Notes: a model not told the origin generated them from the letters alone. Numbered from the stretch's first letter, positions 36,371 to 49,599 are shown. The stretch: DNA of 64,000 nt from Ligilactobacillus salitolerans (GCF_003864415.1 NZ_BFFP01000006.1:24027-88026); one strand, 5' to 3'. Numbers and translations: made by a program.

Positions 36371-37158
36371 AACAACGTGTGATCACAGCTGTAGTTGCAT
36401 TAGCGATTTTCATTCCCTTATGTTTTCTAGGGGGGATATCTTTTAACATTTTAATCGTACTGATGGGGTTGGTTGGTACTTCTGAGTTACTGATGATGAA
36501 GAAAAAATTATTAGTATCTGCTGAGGCAATTTTATCCTATCTGTTAACAGCAGTTTTTCTGCTGCCATCGGCCTGGTTAACTTTTTTACCCCGAGGGATC
36601 TCACGCAATGATCTGGCATATTTTTTGATCCTGCTGTTCTTGTTGGAGACAGTCTTCACCAAGAATCGCTTTACTTTTGATGATGCTGGGGCATTGGTCC
36701 TTGGTTCGATCTTTGTGGGTTCAGGTTTTCATTATATGATGGCGGCTAGAGCAAACAGCGTTTGGATGCTATTTTTTGCTTTGCTGATCGTGTGGATCAC
36801 GGACAGTGGCGCGTACATGGTTGGGAGAAAACTAGGCAAAAATAAACTGGCTGTGCATATCAGCCCCAATAAAACCTGGGAAGGCTCCATTGGCGGAACG
36901 TTAGCTGCCACGCTGCTGGTAGGCATTTATGTTTTCTTTTTCCAAGCACATTTTACATACAGCTTGCCGCTAATGCTGTTATTAGTTTTACTTTTATCTG
37001 TGGCTGGACAGCTGGGTGATTTGGTAGAATCTGCTTATAAACGTTATTTCTCTGTTAAAGACTCAGGCAAGATCTTGCCTGGTCATGGAGGGATCTTAGA
37101 TCGGTTTGATTCTATCATGTTTGTTTTGCCGTTAATGCACTTCGCTGGTTTAATTTAA
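36367..37158 (+). CDS. cdsA: Phosphatidate cytidylyltransferase
   Basis: Integral membrane enzyme making CDP-diacylglycerol from phosphatidate and CTP. 263 residues with about seven to eight hydrophobic helices. The C-terminal CDP-alcohol signature SVKDSGKILPGHGGILDRFDS (in part: KDSGKILPGHGGILDRFD) and SPNKTWEGSIGG are present. Start overlaps uppS in ATGA. Followed after 31 bases by rseP. Confidence 0.96.
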   Translation: MKQRVITAVVALAIFIPLCFLGGISFNILIVLMGLVGTSELLMMKKKLLVSAEAILSYLLTAVFLLPSAWLTFLPRGISRNDLAYFLILLFLLETVFTKNRFTFDDAGALVLGSIFVGSGFHYMMAARANSVWMLFFALLIVWITDSGAYMVGRKLGKNKLAVHISPNKTWEGSIGGTLAATLLVGIYVFFFQAHFTYSLPLMLLLVLLLSVAGQLGDLVESAYKRYFSVKDSGKILPGHGGILDRFDSIMFVLPLMHFAGLI

Positions 37159-37189
37159 GACAAGTTCTAATGGGAAGGATGGTAGCCCT

Positions 37190-38461
37190 ATGCTGCTAAC
37201 GATCATTGCTTTTATTATAGTTTTTGGGATCATTGTTACTTCCCATGAATTTGGGCATTTTATTGTCGCCAAAAAATCGGGGATCCTGGTCCGCGAATTT
37301 TCAATTGGAATGGGACCAAAATTATTTGGTTACCATAAAAACGGCACGACTTATACGATCAGAATTTTGCCCTTAGGGGGCTATGTTCGTATGGCAGGTT
37401 TAGAAGATGATGAAGAGACCTTGCAAAAAGGAATGCCTGTTAATTTAATTTTAGATCAAAACGACCAGGTCGAAAAAATCAATACTAGTAATAAAGTCAG
37501 TTTATTAAATGGTTTGCCCTTAGAGATCACTGATTGGGACTTGATCGACGAGATGTATGTTAGCGGCTACGAGAATGGCGATGAAGAAAAAACACGCCGC
37601 TTCTCAGTCAAAGATAATGCACTTGTTGTGGAAAAAGATGGGACCGAGATCCAAGTTGCCCCGCGAAAAGTTCAATATCAGTCGGCCAGCCTTCCTCGCC
37701 GGATCATGACCAATCTGGCAGGACCGCTGAATAATTTTATTTTAGCGATCATTGCTTTTATTCTGATCGCGGCTTTGCAGGGCGGTGCCGTTACCACGAT
37801 CAATTCTGTGGGTGCAGTTCAAAAAAACTCCGTTGCCCAAAAAGCTGGATTGCAAAAAAATGACCGGATCGTTGCGGTTTCCGGGCATAAGACAGCTACC
37901 TGGGATCAGCTTTCAGCGGCAATTAGCGACCGTCCGGGTGAGAAAACGCGCTTGACAATCAACCGTCACGGTCAGACTAAGTCTGTGACCTTGGTCCCCA
38001 AAACACAGAAATCAAATGGGAAAAAAGTCGGTATAATTGGGATCCAGGCTGGACAAAAAGTCGATCATTCCATAGGATCGATCATCGGCTATGGTTTTAC
38101 GCAGACTTTTACAGTTATGAAGGCAGTTTGGAACGCACTGGTCAACATGTTTCATGGTTTTAGCCTGAATGATCTGGGTGGACCTGTTGCGATGTATTCT
38201 TTTACCCAGCAGGCCGCTTCATACGGTGTGATCAGTGTGATCAACTTGCTCGCCTTTTTATCTATCAACTTAGGGATCGTGAATTTATTGCCGATCCCTG
38301 CGTTGGATGGCGGAAAATTGCTGCTTAATTTGATTGAAGCAATTCGAGGAAAGCCGCTTGATCCAAATAAAGAAACAATCATTACTTTGATCGGTTTTGG
38401 CTTTATGCTGTTATTGATGGTTTTAGTTACCTGGAATGATATCCAGCGCTACTTTTTTTAA
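37190..38461 (+). CDS. rseP: RIP zinc metalloprotease RseP (RasP/Eep)
   Basis: Site-2 protease cleaving transmembrane anti-sigma factors, signal peptide remnants and pheromone precursors. 423 residues: first helix with HEFGH (19-23), a PDZ domain (about 205-285), and the C-terminal LPIPALDGGKLL with the third zinc ligand. Four hydrophobic segments. ATG 37190 after GGGAAGGATGG. Position between cdsA and proS is conserved. Confidence 0.96.
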   Translation: MLLTIIAFIIVFGIIVTSHEFGHFIVAKKSGILVREFSIGMGPKLFGYHKNGTTYTIRILPLGGYVRMAGLEDDEETLQKGMPVNLILDQNDQVEKINTSNKVSLLNGLPLEITDWDLIDEMYVSGYENGDEEKTRRFSVKDNALVVEKDGTEIQVAPRKVQYQSASLPRRIMTNLAGPLNNFILAIIAFILIAALQGGAVTTINSVGAVQKNSVAQKAGLQKNDRIVAVSGHKTATWDQLSAAISDRPGEKTRLTINRHGQTKSVTLVPKTQKSNGKKVGIIGIQAGQKVDHSIGSIIGYGFTQTFTVMKAVWNALVNMFHGFSLNDLGGPVAMYSFTQQAASYGVISVINLLAFLSINLGIVNLLPIPALDGGKLLLNLIEAIRGKPLDPNKETIITLIGFGFMLLLMVLVTWNDIQRYFF

Positions 38462-38470
38462 CAACGCTGA

Positions 38471-40201
<1,731 letters not shown>

Positions 40202-40223
40202 GTTACCCGGATAGTTCATGGAT

Positions 40224-40253
40224 TAGTCGAAACGCAGTTACTGGTTTCGGCTA
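40224..40253 (+). terminator. Hairpin between proS and polC, possible weak terminator
   Basis: TAGTCGAAAC (40224-40233), 10-base loop, GTTTCGGCTA (40244-40253), one G-U pair. Only TCTTT follows, so it may be a partial terminator or an RNA processing/stability element. Confidence 0.4.
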
Positions 40254-40300
40254 TCTTTAGTTGAGTCAAGATCACAATTTTGACAGAAAGGAGAGCAGTT

Positions 40301-43300
40301 TTGGGATTAAATAAAAAAGAAATGTTTACCAAACTCTTAGAGCAAATTGAGCTGACACCGCGCCCAGAAGATGCTCATTATTTTGAGAACGGCAGTATTT
40401 CACGGGTTGAAGTCCACCAGCTTACTAAACGCTGGGAGTTTAAACTGATTTTAGCGGATATCTTGCCTTTTCCTTTGTTTATAGAATTGCAGCAGCATCT
40501 GGATCATGCCTTTCAAAATATTGCTGCGATCTCGGTTAATATTCAAACGACCGCACCTGAAGTCACGAATCAAAAACTGGGGGATTATTGGCAATGGGTC
40601 GTTGCGCATAGTGGAGTCAAATCTAACCTAACACAAAGCTTATGCGAAGGAAAAGTGCCGTACTTACAAGATGGCCGGGTAATGTTACTGGCGGAAAATG
40701 AGATCATCAAAAATTTTCTCGTCAATCAAGCCCTAGGTCCAATTGAAGATACGTATCGTTGCCTTGGTTTTCCTCAACAGAATATCACGACACTGGTCGA
40801 TGAATCTGCTTCACAAGCAAAAATTGCAGAATATAAAGAAAAAAAGGCTAAAACTGATGCTGAACTAACTCAAAAAGCGTTAGAAGCAATTCAAAAACAA
40901 AATCTCCAGAAAGAGGCGCGCAAGGGAAGAAAGGAGCTGCCGCAAGTTGACGGTACGGTCCAGCTGGGTAAAAAAATATCCAGCGATATTGAGCCCAGCC
41001 AGATGGCTGCTATTACTGAAGAGGAGCGTTCAGTTGTCATTCAAGGATATGTTTTTGATAAGGAAATTCGGGTTTTGCGTTCTGAGCGCCAACTGCTGAT
41101 TTTAAAAGTGACCGACTACACTTCATCATTTGTGGTTAAGAAATTTTCGCGTGACGAAAATGATGAAGCAATGTTTGCCGCTTTGGATGAAGGCTCTTGG
41201 ATCAAGGTTCGCGGCAGCGTGCAAGAAGATAATTATATGCATGATTTAGTCGTTAATGCTTATGACATTAATTCTGTCAAACACGAAAGCCGGCAAGACA
41301 CGGCACCAGCTGACCAAAAAAGAGCCGAGCTGCACCTGCACACCAATATGAGTATGATGGATGCAACTAACAGTATTTCCAGTTATGTCAAACAGGCTGC
41401 TGATTGGGGTCAAAAGGCAATCGCAGTCACTGATCACGGCACACTCCAGGCTTTTCCGGAAGCGCATAGTGCTGGCGAAAAAAATGGAATTAAGATTTTG
41501 TATGGGGTTGAAGCTAACATTGTTGATGATGGTACGCCAATTGCCTATAATTGCCGGCATGTTAATTTGAAAGATGCTGTTTATGTGGTTTTTGATACAG
41601 AAACAACTGGTCTATCAGCTCGGTATGACAAGGTCATCGAGTTGGCGGCGGTTAAGATGCAGAATGGAAATGTATTAGACACATTTGAGCAATTCATTGA
41701 TCCAGGGCATCCTTTGTCACAGACAACGATCAACTTAACTAGTATCACGGATGATATGGTGCGCGGTTCAAAAAGTGAAGCTGAAGTTTTTGCGATGTTC
41801 AAGGAGTTTTGTCAGGGGACGATCATAGTGGGACACAATGCCACCTTTGACGTCGACTTTATGAATACTGGTTATGCACGCCATGATCTGCCGGAAATCA
41901 CTGAACCTTGGATCGATACTTTACCCTTTGCCCGAGTATTGTATCCTGAGATGAAAAGGTTCCAGTTAAATACTTTGGCTAAGAAGCTCAATATCAACTT
42001 GGAACACCATCACCGTGCGATTTATGACGCCGAAGCAACTGGTTTTATTTATTTTGCCATGCTTAAAGATGCCGAGGAAAAGTTAGGTGTTGAATACCAT
42101 GACCAATTGAACCAGCACATTGGTGAAAATGATGCTTATAAACATGAACATCCATTTCATGCTACGATCCTCGCCCAGACTCAAGCTGGACTGAAAAATC
42201 TCTTTAAAGTGGTTTCTGCAGGTATGACAGAATACTTTTATCGGGTGCCGCGGATCCCGCGTTCGGTCTTGAATCAATATCGAGATGGGTTGCTGGTAGG
42301 CTCTGCGTGTGCGGATGGTGAAGTTTTTACTGCAATGATGCAAAAAGGTTATGAGACAGCGAAAGAAAAAGCGCGGTACTATGATTATTTAGAGGTTCAG
42401 CCTAAGCCGCTTTACTCATCGCTGCTTGAACAAGAACTGGTCAAAGATAACGCTAACCTAGAAGAAATTATTCATAATATGGTGCAATTAGGACATGAGC
42501 TCCAGCTGCCTGTTGCAGCAACGGGTGATGTGCATTATATGAATAAAGAGGATGCGATTTACCGCAAGATCTTGGTTCACTCTCAGGGTGGAGCAAATCC
42601 GCTGAATCGTTTGCGGCAACTGCCTGATGCTCATTTTAGAACAACTGATGAAATGCTGAATGAGTTCGCTTTTCTTGGCCCTGAAACTGCGCAGGAGATC
42701 GTGGTTCAAGCTCCTGCTCAAATCGTAGAGATGTGTGATGAAATCTCTCCAGTTAAAGACAAGCTCTATACTCCTAAAATGCCGGGAGCAGAAGAAGACA
42801 TCGAAAATCTGACGATGAATAAGGCGCATGAACTTTATGGCGCTGAATTGCCGCAAGTTGTCGATGAACGCTTGAAAAAGGAATTAAAGTCCATTATCGG
42901 CAATGGTTTTTCAGTTATTTATCTTATTTCGCAAAAGCTGGTATATAAATCAAATAAAGATGGCTACCTGGTTGGCTCACGTGGGTCAGTCGGATCCAGT
43001 TTGGTTGCTACGATGTCTGGGATCACTGAGGTTAACCCGCTTCCGCCGCATTATCGGTGTCCTAAATGCAAATGGAATCAGTTTTTTACTAACGGTGAAT
43101 ATGGTTCGGGTTTTGATCTGCCTGACAAAGATTGTCCGGAATGCGGAACGACCCTAGTTAAAGACGGACAAGAGATCCCCTTTGAAACTTTCCTGGGGTT
43201 CAAGGGAAATAAGGTCCCCGATATCGATTTGAACTTTTCGGGAGATTATCAGCCGATCGCCCACAATTACACTAAGGTATTGTTTGGTGAGAAAAATGTG

Positions 43301-44653
43301 TATCGAGCCGGAACGATCGGGACTGTCGCCGATAAAACGGCTTATGGTTATGTCAAAGCCTATGAACGAGACACGGAACAAAGTATCAGGGCAGCTGAGA
43401 TCGATCGTTTAGCCAAAGGTGCGACGGGCGTTAAGCGCACTACCGGGCAGCATCCTGCTGGGATCTTGGTTGTGCCGGATTATATGGATATTTACGACTT
43501 TACGCCGATCCAGTATCCAGCTGATGATGTCACTGCAACTTGGAAAACGACCCATTTTGATTTTCATTCGATCCATGATAATATTTTGAAGCTCGATATT
43601 TTAGGGCATGATGATCCTACGATGATCAGAATGCTGCAAGATCTATCGGGAATCGAACCTAAAACTATCCCGACTGACGATCCAGGGGTCATGGCACTTT
43701 TTTCCGGGACAGAGATCCTTGGGGTCACAGATGAACAGATCCAGTCAAAAACCGGCACATTAGGTATCCCGGAATTTGGGACGCGCTTTGTCCGGGGAAT
43801 GTTAGAGGAAACACATCCACAGACATTCGCGGAATTGCTGAAGATCTCAGGTTTGTCGCATGGGACTGATGTTTGGTTAGGCAACGCCGAGGAATTGATC
43901 CAGAATAAAACCGTAACGATGCCAGAAGTCATTGGTTGTCGTGATGATATTATGATGGATCTGATCCACATGGGGGTTGAATCCGATTTAGCCTTTAAGA
44001 TCATGGAACATGTGCGTAAAGGGCGGGGGATCCCTGATGATTGGCAAGAACAGATGCGTCAAGCAGATGTACCTGAATGGTATATAGGTGCCTGCCTAAA
44101 AATCAAGTATATGTTTCCTAAAGCGCATGCGGCTGCCTATGTGTTGATGGCCTTGCGAATTGCGTATTTCAAAGTTTATTTACCGCTAATTTACTATGCA
44201 GCATATTTTTCGGTCAGGGCGGATGATTTTGACTTGGTATCGATGGTCCATGGTAAAGAATCTGTCAAATCAGCCATGCAAGAAATCAATTCCAAAGGCA
44301 ATGATGCTTCCACTAAGGAAAAGAATTTGTTGACTGTGCTGGAATTAGCCAATGAAATGCTGGAACGCGGATTTAAATTTAAAATGGTAGATCTGCAACG
44401 CTCGGATGCTGCGGACTGGCTGATCGTGGATAACGATACATTGCTGGCACCATTTTCAGCAATTCCGGGTCTCGGCCTAAACGCTGCTAAACAAATCGTT
44501 GCGGCCCGCGAAGAACAAGAATTTCTGTCAAAAGAGGATCTGTCTAAACGTGGCAAGGTTTCAAATACCTTGATCGAATATATGACAGAAAACCATGTTC
44601 TTGATGATTTGCCTGATGAAAATCAGTTGAGTTTATTCGAAGACCTATTCTAA
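40301..44653 (+). CDS. polC: DNA polymerase III subunit alpha, PolC type
   Basis: Essential replicative polymerase of low-GC Gram-positives. 1450 residues: N-terminal and OB domains, PHP domain ([14 protein letters not shown]), an embedded DEDD 3'-5' exonuclease ([20 protein letters not shown] in part: [27 protein letters not shown]), zinc cluster CPKCKWNQF...CPECG, palm with [11 protein letters not shown], and a C-terminal helix-hairpin-helix. TTG 40301 lies seven bases after AAAGGAG; the frame extends to 40280 without a site. Follows proS as in B. subtilis. Confidence 0.97.
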   Translation: MGLNKKEMFTKLLEQIELTPRPEDAHYFENGSISRVEVHQLTKRWEFKLILADILPFPLFIELQQHLDHAFQNIAAISVNIQTTAPEVTNQKLGDYWQWVVAHSGVKSNLTQSLCEGKVPYLQDGRVMLLAENEIIKNFLVNQALGPIEDTYRCLGFPQQNITTLVDESASQAKIAEYKEKKAKTDAELTQKALEAIQKQNLQKEARKGRKELPQVDGTVQLGKKISSDIEPSQMAAITEEERSVVIQGYVFDKEIRVLRSERQLLILKVTDYTSSFVVKKFSRDENDEAMFAALDEGSWIKVRGSVQEDNYMHDLVVNAYDINSVKHESRQDTAPADQKRAELHLHTNMSMMDATNSISSYVKQAADWGQKAIAVTDHGTLQAFPEAHSAGEKNGIKILYGVEANIVDDGTPIAYNCRHVNLKDAVYVVFDTETTGLSARYDKVIELAAVKMQNGNVLDTFEQFIDPGHPLSQTTINLTSITDDMVRGSKSEAEVFAMFKEFCQGTIIVGHNATFDVDFMNTGYARHDLPEITEPWIDTLPFARVLYPEMKRFQLNTLAKKLNINLEHHHRAIYDAEATGFIYFAMLKDAEEKLGVEYHDQLNQHIGENDAYKHEHPFHATILAQTQAGLKNLFKVVSAGMTEYFYRVPRIPRSVLNQYRDGLLVGSACADGEVFTAMMQKGYETAKEKARYYDYLEVQPKPLYSSLLEQELVKDNANLEEIIHNMVQLGHELQLPVAATGDVHYMNKEDAIYRKILVHSQGGANPLNRLRQLPDAHFRTTDEMLNEFAFLGPETAQEIVVQAPAQIVEMCDEISPVKDKLYTPKMPGAEEDIENLTMNKAHELYGAELPQVVDERLKKELKSIIGNGFSVIYLISQKLVYKSNKDGYLVGSRGSVGSSLVATMSGITEVNPLPPHYRCPKCKWNQFFTNGEYGSGFDLPDKDCPECGTTLVKDGQEIPFETFLGFKGNKVPDIDLNFSGDYQPIAHNYTKVLFGEKNVYRAGTIGTVADKTAYGYVKAYERDTEQSIRAAEIDRLAKGATGVKRTTGQHPAGILVVPDYMDIYDFTPIQYPADDVTATWKTTHFDFHSIHDNILKLDILGHDDPTMIRMLQDLSGIEPKTIPTDDPGVMALFSGTEILGVTDEQIQSKTGTLGIPEFGTRFVRGMLEETHPQTFAELLKISGLSHGTDVWLGNAEELIQNKTVTMPEVIGCRDDIMMDLIHMGVESDLAFKIMEHVRKGRGIPDDWQEQMRQADVPEWYIGACLKIKYMFPKAHAAAYVLMALRIAYFKVYLPLIYYAAYFSVRADDFDLVSMVHGKESVKSAMQEINSKGNDASTKEKNLLTVLELANEMLERGFKFKMVDLQRSDAADWLIVDNDTLLAPFSAIPGLGLNAAKQIVAAREEQEFLSKEDLSKRGKVSNTLIEYMTENHVLDDLPDENQLSLFEDLF

Positions 44654-44667
44654 AGAGCAAAAAAGCA

Positions 44668-44718
44668 CAGCCTATTCAGCTGTTCAAAGGCGAGCTGAAG
44701 CTGATTGATTTGCTTTTT
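44668..44718 (+). terminator. polC terminator
   Basis: CAGC..TTCAGCT (44668-44671, 44675-44681) pairs with AGCTGAAGCTG (44693-44703); an outer AAAAAGCA/TGCTTTTT pairing is possible and T5 follows (44713-44717). The promoter for rimP overlaps its 3' side. Confidence 0.6.
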
Positions 44719-44738
44719 AATTACGCTTATGCTAGGAT
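44710..44738 (+). promoter_or_regulatory. Promoter of the rimP-nusA-infB operon
   Basis: TTGCTT (44710-44715), 17-base spacer, TAGGAT (44733-44738) preceded by TGC (extended -10). Predicted start near 44745, just upstream of the leader hairpin. Confidence 0.6.
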
Positions 44739-44764
44739 GATACTAGTAACTTGATAACTCGCAG

Positions 44765-44793
44765 AGAGTGGGCAGAGATGCTCACTCTTTTTA
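44765..44793 (+). terminator. Leader attenuator upstream of rimP
   Basis: AGAGTGgGC (44765-44773) pairs with GCtCACTCT (44780-44788), loop AGAGAT, then TTTTTATT. The hairpin lies between the operon promoter and rimP, so it must be read through. A weak U-tract terminator here fits the NusA-autoregulated leader known for the B. subtilis nusA operon; the regulation is inferred. Confidence 0.65.
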
Positions 44794-44849
44794 TTGGAAA
44801 TGTGCAGACAGATGATTTGCAGAGAAATTAACAGCAAGGAGGGTGAAGG

Positions 44850-45329
44850 ATGAGCAGTGTCGTTGAAACAGTTACAGATTTGGCAACACCGATCTTGCAG
44901 AAACATCATTTTGAATTGGTAGATCTTGAGTTTGTTAAAGAGGGTAAGAGTTGGTACTTGCGTGCATACATTGATAAACCAGGCGGTATTACGATCGATG
45001 AATGTGCCTTAGTCAGTGATGAGTTAAGTGAAAAGTTGGATGCTTGTGACCCTGATCCGATACAACAGGCTTATTATTTAGAGGTTTCCTCTCCTGGAGC
45101 TGAAAGACCTCTGAAAAAAGAGCAGGACTATGAGAATGCTGTCGCGCAAAATGCTAATGTTTTTATCAGTCTCTATGAAAAAGTGGCAGGCAGTAAGGAT
45201 TATGAAGGCCATTTAATTGGTTTGACTTCAGATGAGATCACCTTGGAATACCGGGACAAAACACGTCTCAAGCAGGTGACGATCCCACGCAGTAAAATCG
45301 CGCAAGCCCGTTTAGCAATCGAATTTTAA
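44850..45329 (+). CDS. rimP: Ribosome maturation factor RimP
   Basis: 30S assembly factor. 159 residues; [20 protein letters not shown] and [13 protein letters not shown] are conserved, followed by a C-terminal SH3-like barrel. ATG 44850 behind AAGGAGGGTGAAGG. First gene of rimP-nusA-ylxR-ylxQ-infB-rbfA. Confidence 0.96.
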   Translation: MSSVVETVTDLATPILQKHHFELVDLEFVKEGKSWYLRAYIDKPGGITIDECALVSDELSEKLDACDPDPIQQAYYLEVSSPGAERPLKKEQDYENAVAQNANVFISLYEKVAGSKDYEGHLIGLTSDEITLEYRDKTRLKQVTIPRSKIAQARLAIEF

Positions 45330-45358
45330 ATAATGTTGTAAACAAGGAGTAAAATAAA

Positions 45359-46522
45359 ATGAGTAAGGAACTACTTGAAGCCCTAGATTCTTTAGAGAGG
45401 GAAAAGGGTGTTAAGAAGGAAATTGTTGTCGATGCATTAGAAAATGCGCTTGTTTCTGCCTATAAACGCAACTACGGTCAAGCACAAAACGTTGAGGTCG
45501 ATTTTGATCAGACTCACGGCAGTATTCACGTTTATGCTGTTAAAGAAGTTGTCAATGAGGTCTTTGATTCTCGGCTGGAAGTTAGTTTAAAAGATGCACT
45601 CGAGATCAATAAAGCCTATGAGATCGGTGATACGATCCGTTTTGAAGTTACACCAAAAGACTTTGGCCGGATCGCTGCTCAAACTGCAAAGCAGGTCATC
45701 ATGCAGCGGGTACGTGAAGAAGAACATAATATTATCTATAACCAGTATATTCAGTATGAAAATGAAATCGTAACGGGTGAAGTGGAACGACGGGATAACC
45801 GCTATATCTACGTTAATCTTGGTAAAGTTGAGGCTTTGCTTTCACGCCAAGATCAGATTGCCGGCGAAGAATATAAATCGCATGACCGGATCAAAGTTTA
45901 CATTTACAAAGTCGAAAATACTTCAAAAGGACCACAAGTTTATGTGAGCCGTTCGCATGCCGATTTGTTAAAACGTTTGTTTGAACAAGAGATCCCTGAA
46001 ATTTATGATGGAACTGTCGAAATTGTCTCGATCGCCCGTGAAGCGGGTGATCGTGCCAAAGTTGCAGTCCGGTCGAACGATAGTAATGTTGACCCTGTTG
46101 GGACCTGTGTTGGTCCTAGAGGCGAACGTGTGCAAACGATCGTTAACGAGCTGAAGGGCGAAAACATGGATATCGTGCAGTGGGAAGAAGACCCGGCAGA
46201 ATTTATTTCTAATGCCTTGAATCCCGCAGATGTTTTGGAAGTTCGTTTTGCAACTGAGAATGAACATGTCTGCACGGTTGTAGTTCCAGACGATCAGCTT
46301 TCATTGGCCATCGGTAAACGCGGCCAAAATGTTCGCTTAGCTGCACGCTTGACAGGGTATAAGATCGATATTAAATCTGAGTCAGATATTCAAAAAGCAG
46401 ATGCCCAAGCCGCAGTGGAACCGGCACCTGAAAACAAACCGGCTGATCCAGCACAAACAGCTGATGTTCAACCAGATTCAACTGATTCAGACGATCAGGC
46501 AGACACAGAGAGTGAAAACTAA
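45359..46522 (+). CDS. nusA: Transcription termination/antitermination factor NusA
   Basis: Binds RNA polymerase and modulates pausing and termination. 387 residues: N-terminal domain, S1 (about 135-200), KH1 (VDPVGTCVGPRGERVQ) and KH2 (SLAIGKRGQNVRLAARLTG). A disordered acidic tail of about 45 residues follows, in place of the acidic repeats found in proteobacteria. ATG 45359. A terminator-like leader upstream of rimP may be its own target. Confidence 0.97.
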   Translation: MSKELLEALDSLEREKGVKKEIVVDALENALVSAYKRNYGQAQNVEVDFDQTHGSIHVYAVKEVVNEVFDSRLEVSLKDALEINKAYEIGDTIRFEVTPKDFGRIAAQTAKQVIMQRVREEEHNIIYNQYIQYENEIVTGEVERRDNRYIYVNLGKVEALLSRQDQIAGEEYKSHDRIKVYIYKVENTSKGPQVYVSRSHADLLKRLFEQEIPEIYDGTVEIVSIAREAGDRAKVAVRSNDSNVDPVGTCVGPRGERVQTIVNELKGENMDIVQWEEDPAEFISNALNPADVLEVRFATENEHVCTVVVPDDQLSLAIGKRGQNVRLAARLTGYKIDIKSESDIQKADAQAAVEPAPENKPADPAQTADVQPDSTDSDDQADTESEN

Positions 46523-46539
46523 TTTCGAGGTGATCTAGC

Positions 46540-46839
46540 ATGGGCAAAAGAAAGATTCCAATGCGCAAGGATATTGTATCTGGTGAAATGTTCCCTAAAA
46601 AAGAGTTAGTCCGGATCGTGAAGAATAAAGAAAATGAAGTCAGCATTGATCCAACTGGCAAGAAACAAGGTCGCGGCGCCTATATCCGCTTAGACGTGGA
46701 CGCTGCTTCAACAGCCCGTGACCAAAAAACATTTGACTCGGCTTTTGGTATTAAGATCGAACCATCTTTTTATGATGAATTATATGCTTATGTCGATCAT
46801 CAAGTGGCACGGATGGAATTATTTGGCAATGGAAAATAG
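46540..46839 (+). CDS. ylxR: YlxR family RNA-binding protein (RnpM)
   Basis: 99-residue YlxR/DUF448 protein, reported in B. subtilis to bind RNase P RNA and modulate its activity. KRKIPMRKDIVSGEMFPKKELVRIV and GRGAYIRLD match, but the family's usual zinc-like CR motif is replaced here by IPMRKD. ATG 46540 after CGAGGTGA. Its end overlaps ylxQ by 11 bases. Confidence 0.9.
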   Translation: MGKRKIPMRKDIVSGEMFPKKELVRIVKNKENEVSIDPTGKKQGRGAYIRLDVDAASTARDQKTFDSAFGIKIEPSFYDELYAYVDHQVARMELFGNGK

Positions 46840-47134
46840 ACAAAAAGTTTTAAATTTATTGGGACTTGCACAACGAGCACGAAAATTAACTGCAGGGTCG
46901 GATATGGTTTTAAAACAAATACGAGCGCAAAAGGCCGTGCTGGTCTTTGTGGCCAATGATAGCGCGGCTAACACTCGCAAAAAATTTAGTGATAAGTGTC
47001 GGAGCTACAATGTAAGTTTGTCGCAAGAATTAAGCGCGCTTGAATTAAGTTCTGCGATCGGGCAGAAAAGAAGCGTCGTTGCGGTGACAGACAAGGGATT
47101 CGGACGCAAGTTGCTTGAGTTGCTATCGACTTAG
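46829..47134 (+). CDS. L7Ae-family ribosomal protein YlxQ
   Basis: 101-residue L7Ae/L30e-fold protein, a probable kink-turn RNA binder. RQKVLNLLGLAQRARKLTAGSDMVLKQIR (in part: LNLLGLAQRARKLTAG) and VFVANDSAANTRKKF are characteristic. ATG 46829 lies inside the end of ylxR; the much longer open frame from 46718 overlaps ylxR and is rejected. Translational coupling likely. Confidence 0.9.
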   Translation: MENRQKVLNLLGLAQRARKLTAGSDMVLKQIRAQKAVLVFVANDSAANTRKKFSDKCRSYNVSLSQELSALELSSAIGQKRSVVAVTDKGFGRKLLELLST

Positions 47135-47210
47135 GCAGATCTAACGGGGGACCGTTTAGTTCATGAGCGTCGGACGGTTGCTCCGTAAAATCTAATCGGA
47201 GGTTGATGGT

Positions 47211-49553
47211 ATGAGCAAGAAACGAATTTATGAGTTAGCAAAAGAACTAAAGGTCAGCAGCAAAGATGTGATCAAAGTGGCTGAAGACAAAGGATTTACT
47301 GTCGGCAATCACATGTCTGTTTTAGGTGAAAATGAAGAACGACAGATCCGTGAATTTTACCAGCCTAAAAAAACAGCACCTAAAAAAGCGGCACCTAAAA
47401 CTGCTGCTCACAAACCAGCAAATTCCCAGAAAAAGAGTGCCAACAATAGTGCACAACAACATGCTAATAAGTCTGGTCAGCATAACGAGCATCAGACAGC
47501 CAACGGGAAGAAACAGCCTGTAAGAAATGAAAGACGTGACAATACACGTAAAAATACGTCCACTGCTAATGGTCGTCCACAGCAAAAGACGAATAACAAC
47601 GGGAGCAATAATCCAAGCAGCCGCTTCGACCAGAAAAAAAATGGCCGCGGTAATAATAGCTTTGGAAACAATTCTATGAATAACGGAAATAATCGGAATC
47701 GCAACTTTAAGAAGAAAAATCGTCGAAACAATCGCAACAACCGCAACGTCAACATCAAGCATAATCCGGTTTCACAACGGAAAAACAAGCCGTTGCCAGA
47801 AACTTTGGTTTACACGGTTGGGATGAATGTCGCTGACATTGCTAAGAAGATCCACCGTGAACCAGCTGAGATCATTAAAAAACTCTTTATGATGGGTGTA
47901 ATGGTCAACCAAAACCAATCCCTAGATAAGGACACGATCGAACTATTAGCAACTGATTACGGGATCAATGCTGAAGAAAAAGTCGAGGTTGATGTTTCTG
48001 ACATCGATAAATTCTTCGAAGATGAACAGAAAAACCAAGATAATTTGGCTGATAGACCACCAGTTGTTACGATCATGGGACACGTTGATCATGGTAAAAC
48101 AACACTGTTGGATAAACTGCGCAACTCCCACATTACTGAAGGAGAAGCCGGCGGTATCACCCAGCATATCGGGGCCTATCAATTGCAGCATGGTGACAAA
48201 ATGATCACCTTCCTTGACACACCAGGACATGCTGCCTTTACTAACATGCGCGCGCGTGGTGCTGACATTACTGATATCACAGTTTTAGTAGTTGCTGCTG
48301 ATGACGGTGTGATGCCGCAGACAATTGAGGCGATCAACCATGCGAAAGCAGCCGAAGTGCCGATCATTGTTGCAGTTAATAAAATCGATAAACCAGGTGC
48401 TAATCCGAACCATGTGATGGAACAATTGACAGAATATCAGTTGATCCCTGAAAGTTGGGGCGGCGACACGATTTTTGTTGAAATCTCTGCTAAGTTCGGC
48501 AAAAACATCGATGAACTGCTTGATATGATCTTACTGGAATCTGAAATGCTGGAGTTAAAAGCTAACCCAGACCAGCACGGTGCTGGTTCTGTTATTGAAG
48601 CCCGCTTGGATAAAGGCAAAGGGCCGGTTGCATCACTGTTGGTTCAACAAGGGACTTTGCATACCGGTGATCCAATCGTTGTGGGTAATACTTTTGGCCG
48701 TGTTCGGACTATGACTAATGCCCGCGGAAAACGGATCAAGGAAGCAACACCTGCAACTCCAGTTGAAATTACTGGTCTGAGTGATGTTCCAGACTCTGGC
48801 GATCGTTTTGTGACCTTTGATGACGAAAAAACGGCACGTGCTGCAGGTGAAAAACGTGCAGAACAAGCTGTCTTGCGTGAACGTCACCAGACAACGCATG
48901 TGACCCTTGATAACTTGTTTGATACCTTAAAAGACGGTGAACTTAAGGAAGTTAACGTGATCATTAAAGCTGATGTTCAGGGTTCTGTTGAAGCTTTGGC
49001 ACAAAGCTTTAAGAAGATCGATGTTGAAGGCGTACGTGTTAACATTATTCACGAGGCCGTTGGCGCGATCAACGAAAGCGATGTGACCCTGGCCGAAGCT
49101 TCCAATGCGATCATCGTTGGGTTCAATGTTCGTCCGACACCACGCGCGAGAGCACAAGCAGAAACTGACAAGGTCGATATTCGACTGCATAACGTGATCT
49201 ACAAGGCGATCGATGAGATCGAAACAGCCATGAAAGGTATGCTTGAACCAGAGTACGAAGAAAAAATTACTGGGCAAGTTGAGATCCGTGAAACTTACAA
49301 AGTATCTAAGCTTGGTACGATCGGTGGCGGTTATGTCTTGAATGGTTACATTCAAAGAGACAGCGGCGTTCGAGTGATCCGTGATGGCATCGTGATCTAT
49401 GAAGGTAAGCTGGCTAGTTTGAAACGCTTTAAAGACGATGTGAAGGAAGTCAAGTCAGGTTATGAATGCGGCTTGATGATCGAGAAGTATAATGACATCA
49501 AGGTCGGGGATCAAGTTGAAGCGTATGTTATGGAGGAAGTACCGGTCAAATAA
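47211..49553 (+). CDS. infB: Translation initiation factor IF-2
   Basis: GTPase that delivers fMet-tRNA to the 30S subunit. 780 residues: IF2_N module ([20 protein letters not shown]), a low-complexity Asn/Lys/Gln/Arg-rich linker (about 50-190), a second IF2_N module near 195-245, G domain with [12 protein letters not shown] and NKIDKPGAN, then domains II-IV. ATG 47211 after CGGAGGTTGATGG. A small AACGG-GGGA-CCGTT hairpin lies upstream. Confidence 0.97.
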   Translation: MSKKRIYELAKELKVSSKDVIKVAEDKGFTVGNHMSVLGENEERQIREFYQPKKTAPKKAAPKTAAHKPANSQKKSANNSAQQHANKSGQHNEHQTANGKKQPVRNERRDNTRKNTSTANGRPQQKTNNNGSNNPSSRFDQKKNGRGNNSFGNNSMNNGNNRNRNFKKKNRRNNRNNRNVNIKHNPVSQRKNKPLPETLVYTVGMNVADIAKKIHREPAEIIKKLFMMGVMVNQNQSLDKDTIELLATDYGINAEEKVEVDVSDIDKFFEDEQKNQDNLADRPPVVTIMGHVDHGKTTLLDKLRNSHITEGEAGGITQHIGAYQLQHGDKMITFLDTPGHAAFTNMRARGADITDITVLVVAADDGVMPQTIEAINHAKAAEVPIIVAVNKIDKPGANPNHVMEQLTEYQLIPESWGGDTIFVEISAKFGKNIDELLDMILLESEMLELKANPDQHGAGSVIEARLDKGKGPVASLLVQQGTLHTGDPIVVGNTFGRVRTMTNARGKRIKEATPATPVEITGLSDVPDSGDRFVTFDDEKTARAAGEKRAEQAVLRERHQTTHVTLDNLFDTLKDGELKEVNVIIKADVQGSVEALAQSFKKIDVEGVRVNIIHEAVGAINESDVTLAEASNAIIVGFNVRPTPRARAQAETDKVDIRLHNVIYKAIDEIETAMKGMLEPEYEEKITGQVEIRETYKVSKLGTIGGGYVLNGYIQRDSGVRVIRDGIVIYEGKLASLKRFKDDVKEVKSGYECGLMIEKYNDIKVGDQVEAYVMEEVPVK

Positions 49554-49599
49554 TTTTCAATGCAGTTTGATCTGCAAAGACAGTTAAGGGAGGATAATA

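Noticed and set aside
46718..46828. Long 5' extension of ylxQ
   Set aside because: Would overlap most of ylxR; the L7Ae fold begins at ATG 46829.
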